DNA of 6,394 nucleotides from an uncultured Corynebacterium sp. GTDB taxonomy: Bacteria > Actinomycetota > Actinomycetes > Mycobacteriales > Mycobacteriaceae. Location: assembly GCA_915275065.1 (NCBI GenBank), contig CAJZGD010000149.1, positions 1-6,394 on the forward strand, given 5' to 3'. The notes below the pieces were generated by a model. It had not been told where the DNA came from. It saw only the letters and a program-made list of their open reading frames with translations, and made no database searches. Shown here piece after piece: positions 1 through 4,814 of this stretch (its first letter is position 1; every line of letters begins with the position of its first letter). The position numbers and the translations under genes are program-made.

Positions 1-398
1 ACGAGGGCATGATCCCGCTCTCCCTGGCGGACTCCGTCGCAAAGCCCCTGCTCATTAGTGGTTTTCTGCTGTCGCTCCTGGGCATTGTTGCGGTGGCTAC
101 GACGCTGATTCTTCTGGCCCGGCAGCTGCTCAAGGGTCAGTTCTTTACCGCATATAATGTGAAATGCTTCACTATTGGGTCGCTGTCATGTGGCGTCTAT
201 TTCCTGGGCGTTTTCGTGCAGAACATGGGGGCCAATGAGATGGCCGCAAAGCTGAATCTGCGCAGCTGGTTTGACTACTCCGAGGCGCAAAGCTTGGATT
301 ATATTGCTATGTTTCTGTTCATAGAAACACTGGTGCTGTTAGCGGTGGTGATTCGCCGCGGGATCTCCATGCAAGAAGACCAGGAAGGGTTGATCTGA
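1..398 (+). CDS. DUF2975-type multi-pass membrane protein, 5'-truncated by window edge
   Basis: The frame is open to the left edge and stops at TGA 396-398. The first ATG (position 9) would give 129 residues, but no usable ribosome binding site precedes it (the GAGGG at 3-7 is only one base away). Counted from that ATG, hydrophobic segments lie at about residues 13-36, 54-72 and 96-115. Family members usually have a fourth, N-terminal helix and are longer, so the true start is probably outside the window. Recognition rests on the LLKGQFFTAYNV segment after the first visible helix, the cytoplasmic tail ending in MQEDQEGLI, and the gene directly behind it encoding the small HTH protein that typically accompanies DUF2975. 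The function of the family is not known; these pairs are generally thought of as membrane protein plus regulator. A link to the lantibiotic genes is only positional. The family call is from memory of the motif pattern. Confidence 0.75.
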   Translation, partial: EGMIPLSLADSVAKPLLISGFLLSLLGIVAVATTLILLARQLLKGQFFTAYNVKCFTIGSLSCGVYFLGVFVQNMGANEMAAKLNLRSWFDYSEAQSLDYIAMFLFIETLVLLAVVIRRGISMQEDQEGLI

Positions 399-611
399 TT
401 GGTAAAGCTACAAAGAGTGGTCTGCCACCTTGACCAACTCCTTGCCGAACGCGATATGACGCTTGCCGCCCTCGCTGACCAGGTTGGGGTCACCGTCGCC
501 AACCTGTCCGTGCTCAAGAATAACCGTGCCAAAGCCGTACGATTTACTACGCTCGTGGCGCTTTGCGACGCCCTGGGCTGCCAGCCCGGCGACCTCTTTA
601 CCGCCGAATAA
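399..611 (+). CDS. Small XRE/Cro-C1-like helix-turn-helix regulator
   Basis: A 70-residue protein made almost entirely of one HTH domain. The segment LAALADQVGVTVANLSVLKN (about residues 22-41) is the helix-turn-helix, followed by RAKAVRFTTLVALCDALGCQPGDLF, which matches the small HTH proteins that accompany DUF2975 (YozG-like). The start is TTG at 399, directly abutting the stop codon of the membrane protein gene. AGGAAGGG at 382-389, nine bases upstream, supports that start; a GTG at 417 is a weaker alternative. Direct abutment implies an operon and translational coupling. The protein should bind DNA as a dimer, probably regulating its own operon. It could also control the lantibiotic promoter about 600 bases downstream, but nothing in the sequence proves it. 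No clear terminator follows. Confidence 0.85.
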   Translation: MVKLQRVVCHLDQLLAERDMTLAALADQVGVTVANLSVLKNNRAKAVRFTTLVALCDALGCQPGDLFTAE

Positions 612-739
612 CCATCATCAACCCAGCTCGTCAAGCTTAACGATAGGTGAAGAAACCCACGGCTAGCGGCTGCGATGCGAGAACCTCGGAACCCAAAAAC
701 ATAATTAGCACCTCTTCTACTTTTCTATGTTTGTGGCGA

Positions 740-759
740 TAGTAGATAAATTGCTACTA
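740..759. repeat. Short dyad TAGTAG / CTACTA
   Basis: TAGTAG (740-745) is matched by CTACTA (754-759) across an 8-base spacer. No T-tract follows, so it does not look like a terminator. It could be a binding site downstream of the HTH gene, but a 6-bp arm in AT-rich DNA can arise by chance. Confidence 0.25.
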
Positions 760-776
760 ACGAGGGGATATGGGAT

Positions 777-863
777 CTATTGCAACCTTTCGCGCTGGAA
801 AATGTTCTAGGCAAATTCATGCAATAGAAATTGAATCTTACTATAAGATATCTGCGCTATTGC
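777..863. repeat. Three copies of a CTATTGC / GCAATAG 7-mer
   Basis: CTATTGC occurs at 777-783 and 857-863, with the reverse complement GCAATAG at 821-827, so the three copies lie within 87 bases in alternating orientation. The 821-863 pair spans the 8-bp palindrome AGATATCT (846-853). These may be regulator half-sites, but the arms are short and no protein is known to bind them. Confidence 0.2.
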
Positions 864-909
864 TTGCTCATTAGTGCAAATTTGGAGCAGTATTATTCTC
901 TTTAGCGGG

Positions 910-922
910 GAGTTTTAAACTC
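910..922. repeat. Perfect 13-base palindrome GAGTTT-T-AAACTC
   Basis: GAGTTT (910-915) and AAACTC (917-922) flank one central T. The arms are perfect and lie in the most AT-rich part of the intergenic region. It fits the size of an operator for a small dimeric HTH protein such as the one encoded at 399-611. No further copy of this sequence was found around the promoter at 1182-1210. Confidence 0.3.
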
Positions 923-999
923 AAGTTTAGTAAAATTTAAGGATTTTTAACCCGATTCTGACCCATCTTGCTGTGGGGTGCTAGCAAAAGTGATACGGC

Positions 1000-1005
1000 T
1001 ATAAT
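1000..1005 (+). promoter_or_regulatory. Consensus TATAAT -10 element without a clear -35
   Basis: TATAAT at 1000-1005 matches the primary sigma factor -10 consensus exactly. The hexamers 17 or 18 bases upstream do not resemble TTGACA, and there is no TG extension, so this is a weaker promoter candidate than the one at 1182-1210. Weak -35 elements are common in high-GC Gram-positive bacteria, so it may still work as a second start for the lantibiotic operon. Confidence 0.25.
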
Positions 1006-1150
1006 GTTGTGCTGCACTTCTGCTGATATTGCCGAAAAAAGCCCCCGATAGTATGTGCGCCTGTCAACTACCCCTATATGGTTACCCCTAGCTTTCCGCG
1101 AGAAAACCCTGCTCATTAGCTTGTAATCGCCCTAAATTACCCCCAAAAAG

Positions 1151-1182
1151 ATAGCAGAACTGATATATATCAAGTCTGCTAT
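1151..1182. promoter_or_regulatory. 32-bp near-perfect inverted repeat, probable operator
   Basis: The left half ATAGCAGAACTGATAT (1151-1166) and right half ATATCAAGTCTGCTAT (1167-1182) are reverse complements at 14 of 16 positions. The only mismatches are the two bases between the outer 8-bp arms and the inner 12-bp palindrome TGATATATATCA (1161-1172). There is no spacer and no T-tract, so it does not fit a terminator. The right arm ends on the first base of the -35 hexamer of the candidate promoter, centring the dyad about 50 bases upstream of the predicted start. That is a usual position for an activator touching RNA polymerase, although a repressor could also bind there. The regulator is unknown; the HTH protein at 399-611 is one candidate, but the dyad is long for such a small protein. 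Confidence 0.6.
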
Positions 1183-1210
1183 GGACATTGATTGTCGCGT
1201 TCGTTATTAT
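1182..1210 (+). promoter_or_regulatory. Candidate promoter of the lantibiotic operon
   Basis: The -35 TGGACA (1182-1187) matches TTGACA at five of six bases. A spacer of exactly 17 bases leads to the -10 TATTAT (1205-1210), five of six against TATAAT. Transcription would start near 1217, giving a leader of about 250 bases before the first peptide gene. It is the best -35/-10 pair I found between 612 and 1467, and it directly adjoins the 32-bp inverted repeat. Confidence 0.5.
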
Positions 1211-1261
1211 CGAAATCAGATCAAGAAAACAACAACAGAAACACCGGAAAGGAGCAAATCA

Positions 1262-1309
1262 GTGCGAAACCTAAGAAAGAATCGCAGAATGATTACCAAT
1301 ACTTCTTGA
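1262..1309 (+). CDS. 15-codon mini-ORF with a strong ribosome binding site (possible leader peptide)
   Basis: AAAGGAG (1248-1254, within GGAAAGGAG) lies seven bases ahead of GTG 1262. This opens a 15-codon frame, read as MRNLRKNRRMITNTS with GTG as Met, stopping at TGA 1307-1309. The ribosome binding site is at least as good as those of the lantibiotic genes, yet the product is tiny and strongly basic, with four Arg and one Lys. It lies in the long leader downstream of the candidate promoter and 158 bases before the alpha precursor. It could be a regulatory leader peptide, a relic of a lost gene, or a short peptide in its own right. No family is recognised, and there is no run of one codon that would show classical attenuation. 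Confidence 0.3.
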   Translation: MRNLRKNRRMITNTS

Positions 1310-1362
1310 CTAGGATTCAATGAAGTAGGTAATTCCTAAGAAAACTGACAGTCTTCACCCCT

Positions 1363-1425
1363 CGGCTCGTGGCGCATTGTCAGGCCTGTAAAAAGCGAGC
1401 CGTCACGGTCACCAATAGTCGTGAC
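1363..1425 (+). other. Possible structured mRNA leader upstream of the alpha precursor
   Basis: CGGCTCG (1363-1369) pairs with CGAGCCG (1396-1402), enclosing the palindrome CAGGCCTG (1381-1388). A second hairpin, GTCACG (1402-1407) with CGTGAC (1420-1425), begins on the last base of the first. No U-run follows either stem. Both lie 29 or more bases before the ribosome binding site of the alpha gene, so they may stabilise the message or affect translation. The arms are only 6-7 bp. Confidence 0.3.
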
Positions 1426-1467
1426 ATGCAAAACCATTCATTCCCGAGATACTTGAAGGAATCTCTC

Positions 1468-1641
1468 ATGAACGCCTCCACGGCCGTGCTTGATAGCACA
1501 ATCCTCGATGAGCTCGACAAAGAGCTCGAAGCCCAAATCATCAAAGAACTGGAACCGGAAATGTTCGGCCTCAGCCGCTTTTTGGGAAACAACGGGCGCT
1601 GGTGCACCGTCACCAAAGAGTGCATGCCCTCCTGCAACTAA
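1468..1641 (+). CDS. lanA1: Two-peptide lantibiotic alpha precursor (LanA1), lipid II-binding type
   Basis: A 57-residue precursor. The C-terminal GNNGRWCTVTKECMPSCN (residues 40-57) closely resembles haloduracin alpha, plantaricin W alpha and lacticin 3147 A1. C46-T-V-T-K-E-C52 is the CTxTxEC motif that forms the mersacidin-like ring binding lipid II, and ECMPSCN equals the haloduracin alpha end. By analogy the rings are Ser36-Cys46, Thr47-Cys52 and Thr49-Cys56; the Ser36-Cys46 distance of ten residues is the same as in the relatives. The leader (about residues 1-34) is rich in Glu/Asp/Leu. It has no Gly-Gly end; the likely cut is at MFG-L-S, compared with VFGA in lacticin A1. Both cysteines of the haloduracin N-terminal disulfide are absent. 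ATG 1468 is chosen because TGAAGGA (1454-1460) sits seven bases upstream. In-frame GTG 1369 and ATG 1426 lack such a site. It would be matured by the LanM and LanT encoded downstream. Confidence 0.93.
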   Translation: MNASTAVLDSTILDELDKELEAQIIKELEPEMFGLSRFLGNNGRWCTVTKECMPSCN

Positions 1642-1670
1642 TCACAACATCCAAGAAAGAGGTTTTCACT

Positions 1671-1838
1671 ATGAACCAGCAACCCTCCAACCACGATCGT
1701 GTCCAGAACTACTCGCAGGATGAGCTGCGAGCCATGATCGAAAACGAAGAAGCCGTCGACGGCGGCACCCACCCTAGCACCATTATTTCCGTCTCCCTCG
1801 CCCTGTGCCCCTCTACTAAGTGCACCACTCGGTGCTAA
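1671..1838 (+). CDS. lanA2: Two-peptide lantibiotic beta precursor (LanA2)
   Basis: A 55-residue precursor. Its acidic leader contains YSQDELRAMIENEEAVDGG, ending at the canonical Gly31-Gly32 site for C39 proteases, and leaves a 23-residue core beginning Thr-His-Pro. The core end ISVSLALCPSTKCTTRC matches haloduracin beta (SVALCPTTKCTSQC) and lacticin 3147 A2 (CPTTKCTRAC). By analogy the rings are Ser42-Cys46 (core 10-14), Ser48-Cys51 (core 16-19) and Thr52-Cys55 (core 20-23). The remaining Ser/Thr near the core N-terminus could become dehydro residues. The Cys at core position 5 of haloduracin beta is absent, so no N-terminal ring is expected. In the family the beta peptide joins the alpha-lipid II complex and forms the pore. 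GAAAGAGG (1655-1662) lies eight bases before ATG 1671, and the gene starts 29 bases after the alpha stop, so the two are co-transcribed. Confidence 0.93.
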   Translation: MNQQPSNHDRVQNYSQDELRAMIENEEAVDGGTHPSTIISVSLALCPSTKCTTRC

Positions 1839-1902
1839 AAAGAGTAGGCTTGGTGTTCCCACGGAAATTGCTGCAATCCTGAGAATTTGAAGGAGAAAAA
1901 CC

Positions 1903-2070
1903 ATGAAGAAATATACCAAACAAGAATGGGCATACACGAGCATTGGCTTGGCGCTCGGCGTTGCGGTTGCCTTGTCCCTCGGCCAAGGCAGCTACATGAT
2001 GGGAGCGCTCTCCGCATTCTTTGGAATCTGCGGCTACCTCTTGGCTAGGAAATCTGCCCGCAAGCAGTAG
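1903..2070 (+). CDS. 55-residue two-helix membrane peptide, candidate lantibiotic immunity protein
   Basis: ATG 1903 is preceded by AAGGAG (1890-1895) at seven bases. The 55-residue product starts MKKYTKQEW and has two hydrophobic stretches, about residues 9-27 (containing IGLALGVAVALSLG) and 31-48 (containing MMGALSAFFGICGYLLA). It ends in the basic tail RKSARKQ, suggesting a helical hairpin with both ends in the cytoplasm. It has no Gly-Gly leader and no Ser/Thr/Cys-rich core, so it is not a third precursor. It lies between the peptide genes and a strong terminator, and so is expected at the same high level as the precursors. Small membrane proteins in this position often give self-immunity (LtnI of lacticin 3147 is a larger example), but I recognise no family and the role is inferred from context. 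Confidence 0.75.
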   Translation: MKKYTKQEWAYTSIGLALGVAVALSLGQGSYMMGALSAFFGICGYLLARKSARKQ

Positions 2071-2103
2071 TTTCCTGCTTCAAGGGCGCAAGCTATCGCC
2101 ATT

Positions 2104-2145
2104 AAGGGCCCAGTTACTTCCACTCTAGGTAACTGGGCCCTTTTT
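2104..2145 (+). terminator. Strong intrinsic terminator / probable attenuator between peptide genes and lanM
   Basis: AAGGGCCCAGTTAC (2104-2117) is the exact reverse complement of GTAACTGGGCCCTT (2129-2142). This gives a perfect 14-bp stem with an 11-base loop, followed directly by TTTTT (2141-2145). No convincing promoter is visible between it and lanM at 2187, so lanM and lanT probably depend on partial readthrough. That would keep enzyme levels below those of the peptides, as is common in lantibiotic operons. Confidence 0.88.
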
Positions 2146-2186
2146 CTATCCTAAATTACATAACAGCAGACTTAAAGGGATTAAGC

Positions 2187-4787
2187 ATGCATTCCGAATT
2201 TCCCAATTACTATCATGTGTTGAGTAAATCGTTTAAGAAAACGTTGCTCAACCGCCTTACCGCCGCCGACCTCCCTGTAACCGGCACACTCATTGATGAC
2301 GCCAATAACTGGTTCCTGTCACGAAGCGCAGAATTCGCCCAGCGTGCGCTTATCGATGCCTTTCACGCATGGCGGGAAACCACAGGTTATCCTGATAATG
2401 CCGAATCCAGCGCTGCCTATGACGAATTCAATAGGCTCCTCCTCGACCCCACCCAACGCACCGCCTTGGTGAATGACCGGTTCCCCAAGCTTGGCCAGCT
2501 GCAAGAAAGAGTGTTCTCCTATAGCATCGACGCAGTTGTTGAGGCCGTCGAACGTTTCTATGAGGACCGTCCCCACCTGGCCATGTTGAACGTCAAGGCG
2601 GACGACACCATCGTTTCCCTGGGCTTTCATGGCGAAGAAACGCACAACCATGGTCGCACCGCCATCGTCGTCACTACCGACTCGGCTGTGGTCGTGTACA
2701 AGCCTCGCAGCGGTATGGGGGAAATCGCCATTGATATGGCGTGTCGCCACCTGGGTGCGGCCCCATTCTCTCTGGTAGCGCCGACCATTGACATTGGGGA
2801 CTACTGTTGGCAGCTCTTCATTAGCCCGCCGGCCACCGGCGTGGTCGATGTCCCCGCCTATATGCGGGCCGCCGGCACGCTGCTGGCTGCATGTAATATT
2901 TTGGGAACCACCGACCTGCATGCTGACAATATTTGCTGCTCTTCGGCCGGGTTACCCACCATCATTGATGGGGAAACTGCCCTCCAATTCCGGATTCCCG
3001 CCGGCCTGAACCTTGATGCAACTGATGTACTGGCCTCCGGCATGCTGCCTACTGTGCTCTCCCGTAGCGAGTTCTGGCGGCACTTCTCCGGTCTGAACTT
3101 CTTCCCTCAAGAGAAAACTACGACATGCGTGAAACATGACGTTACCGATTCCGGCACCGACGCCGTGGCCTTTCTGCGGGTCACCTATGAGCACCCCCGT
3201 CCCCCGATCGTCGCGGACCTGCAAAAAATCGATCCGGCTCAGGCCATGGGGATCCTCATCGAAAGCTTCGAAAAGGCCCGGGTGCAGGCCTCATTATCGC
3301 CTACCCTGGCTGCCTATGTTCGGGATGTGGAGCGAGTCCTGCGTTGGCGCCAGGTACTGCGAGCTACCAGTACCTACCAGTCGTTCCTGGAGGCATCCCT
3401 CATGCCGGCGGCCCTCGCCGGCCTGGATGATCCGCTCACGCTGCTGGACAAGGGGCCGCGCGGTATGGTCGATGGTCCCGCCATCGGCGTGCAGGAACGA
3501 CGGCAGCTTGCCGACGGGGACGTGCCGTTCTTCCAGATGGATGCCACCGGAAAAATCTATGACGGTGCCGGCCACCACGTGGGTCAAGCCTCCTTCACCG
3601 ACCGGTTCTCCCTGCCCAGCAGTAGGTTGGCCGACTTCACCAGCATTGCCGGCCCAGCCTACGCCCAGGTTCTCAACGCCAACGCTCATGCCCTGACCCT
3701 CCACCAACCACTCGATACGGTTGCGCGAGTCACCGAGCCAAACATGCGACAAGAGATTTTGAAAAAATCAACTGCGCTACCCGACTCTGGGGGTGATCGG
3801 TGGCTCTGCTTCGGTATTGGTGACGAAGATCTCACCATTGAGGCGCAGTCCATTTCCTTCCTCATGAGCGACGGCACCTCCTGGGCGCTCAGTGACGCAG
3901 ACGAGTTGCAAAACCGGTGGGAGGAATTCGTGCGGGAAGCCCCCGAATTCCCAGCAAACTTCGTGGGATTCGGCCCCGGAACCTCGCTGCTTGTCACCCA
4001 GAAAGCGGCTGGCGACGCTACGATCGTCGACAAGCTGCCCAGTGTGATGGCTTCGATGGACACCACCACCGATTTCCTCGGCGGCATTGACGCGGCGCTT
4101 GCCGCATTGGCGCACGTCACCGCCGATGTGAACCCGCAGCCGATCGTGAAGAGTGCCATGACGTTCATCGGTCACCAGCTGCAGGCCGCCCAACCCGAAA
4201 CCAATGCCGGGATTGCCCACGGTGCCGCCGGTCTGCTGCTGGGGGCACACGGGCTCGTGGAATTCAGCCGCGCCCGAAATTTGGTCGTACCCGATGCCAT
4301 TCGGCGCAGCATGGATACCATCGCCGACGGTATCGCCAAAACCGCGCTCACCATGCTTACCGACCCAAACATCACCAACGGCTTGGCCTGGTGCAACGGC
4401 GCCTCCGGTATCGCCGGCGCCCTCGCCATCACCGGGCACCTGGCCCACTATCCGGGCCTGGTTGATACCTATCTGAGCGCCACCCAGGCGAAAACCGCCG
4501 AACCCGCCAGCGATGATGATCAGGTTGGCATCGACGTTTCCCTCTGCCACGGCCTGGCCGGTACGCTGAGCACCTTGCAATTATTGCGTGATTTCGGGTA
4601 CGCCGACCCGAAGGCCGTCGACAAGTTCCATGCCTATGTGGAGCACATTGCGCTCACCGCCCCCATCTGCTTCGGATACCCCAACAACATCCATGACATG
4701 GGGTATCTCAACGGTCTTGGCGGAACCTACCATGCGCTCTACCCCGAAAACCATGGGTCGATTCGGCCACTCTTTGCCGGAAATTAA
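2187..4787 (+). CDS. lanM: Class II lanthipeptide synthetase LanM (dehydratase plus LanC-like cyclase), short form
   Basis: An 866-residue cytoplasmic enzyme that phosphorylates and eliminates Ser/Thr hydroxyls in precursor cores, then adds Cys thiols to form (methyl)lanthionine. Dehydratase motifs, in order: ETHNHGR (151-157, usually DxHxxGR, so Glu151 replaces Asp), VYKPRSG with Lys172, TDLHADN (242-248, D243/H245/N248), IDGET with Asp261, and RQVLRAT (Arg388, Thr394), which matches the elimination Arg/Thr pair. Their order and spacing resemble CylM. Cyclase motifs: DFLGG (Asp629), AHGAAG (His678), WCNGASG (Cys736), LCHGLAG (Cys787, His788) and YLNGLGG (840-846). Cys736, Cys787 and His788 are the expected zinc ligands. 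Usual LanMs have about 900-1100 residues; here the first cyclase repeats are not recognisable between about 535 and 625. AAAGGGA (2174-2180) precedes ATG 2187 by six bases. It is the only LanM in the window, so it must serve both peptides unless a second lies downstream. Confidence 0.95.
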   Translation: MHSEFPNYYHVLSKSFKKTLLNRLTAADLPVTGTLIDDANNWFLSRSAEFAQRALIDAFHAWRETTGYPDNAESSAAYDEFNRLLLDPTQRTALVNDRFPKLGQLQERVFSYSIDAVVEAVERFYEDRPHLAMLNVKADDTIVSLGFHGEETHNHGRTAIVVTTDSAVVVYKPRSGMGEIAIDMACRHLGAAPFSLVAPTIDIGDYCWQLFISPPATGVVDVPAYMRAAGTLLAACNILGTTDLHADNICCSSAGLPTIIDGETALQFRIPAGLNLDATDVLASGMLPTVLSRSEFWRHFSGLNFFPQEKTTTCVKHDVTDSGTDAVAFLRVTYEHPRPPIVADLQKIDPAQAMGILIESFEKARVQASLSPTLAAYVRDVERVLRWRQVLRATSTYQSFLEASLMPAALAGLDDPLTLLDKGPRGMVDGPAIGVQERRQLADGDVPFFQMDATGKIYDGAGHHVGQASFTDRFSLPSSRLADFTSIAGPAYAQVLNANAHALTLHQPLDTVARVTEPNMRQEILKKSTALPDSGGDRWLCFGIGDEDLTIEAQSISFLMSDGTSWALSDADELQNRWEEFVREAPEFPANFVGFGPGTSLLVTQKAAGDATIVDKLPSVMASMDTTTDFLGGIDAALAALAHVTADVNPQPIVKSAMTFIGHQLQAAQPETNAGIAHGAAGLLLGAHGLVEFSRARNLVVPDAIRRSMDTIADGIAKTALTMLTDPNITNGLAWCNGASGIAGALAITGHLAHYPGLVDTYLSATQAKTAEPASDDDQVGIDVSLCHGLAGTLSTLQLLRDFGYADPKAVDKFHAYVEHIALTAPICFGYPNNIHDMGYLNGLGGTYHALYPENHGSIRPLFAGN

Positions 4788-4814
4788 AACCGCGATGGAA
4801 AGGAAGAAATTCGT

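Larger units (their letters stand above)
612..1467. other. Long AT-rich intergenic/regulatory stretch ahead of the lantibiotic genes
   Basis: These 856 bases contain no recognisable protein gene other than a 15-codon mini-ORF. Composition differs sharply from the genes: 19 of 60 bases are G/C at 901-960, against 45 of 60 at 4381-4440 in lanM. The stretch holds several short dyads (740-759, 777-863, 910-922), a consensus TATAAT at 1000-1005, a 32-bp inverted repeat at 1151-1182, a promoter candidate at 1182-1210, and hairpins at 1363-1425. The low GC may reflect acquisition of the cluster by transfer or simply regulatory DNA. I see no tRNA, transposase remnant, CRISPR array or clear attachment site. 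Confidence 0.6.

Noticed and set aside
463..666. 67-codon plus-strand frame overlapping the HTH gene
   Set aside because: An out-of-frame shadow; Pro/Ser-rich translation without a family, while the overlapping frame encodes a clear HTH domain.
612..700. Terminator after the HTH gene
   Set aside because: I found only 4-bp stems (for example CGAG/CTCG) without a T-tract, too weak to call.
46..1119. Repeated CCCTGCTCATTAG (46-58 and 1107-1119) with a partial copy at 866-876
   Set aside because: A 13-base match is only marginally above chance in a window of this size, and one copy is inside a coding region with no matching structure around it.
1306..1335. TTGACT at 1306-1311 as a -35 element
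   Set aside because: The sequence 16-18 bases downstream does not resemble TATAAT, so no complete promoter can be supported.
1369..1467. N-terminal extension of the alpha precursor from GTG 1369 or ATG 1426
   Set aside because: Neither has a ribosome binding site, whereas ATG 1468 has TGAAGGA at seven bases and gives a normal precursor length.
1602..1670. N-terminal extension of the beta precursor from ATG 1602
   Set aside because: It would overlap the alpha gene out of frame; ATG 1671 has GAAAGAGG at eight bases and gives a normal leader.
1856..1877. Small hairpins between the beta gene and the 55-residue peptide gene (TTCC/GGAA and ATTGC/GCAAT)
   Set aside because: Arms of 4-5 bp with loops of 3 or 1 bases and no T-run; not credible as a terminator or operator.
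3777..4580. 267-codon minus-strand open frame opposite lanM
   Set aside because: Gly-rich translation with no recognisable domain, fully covered by the LanM cyclase half.
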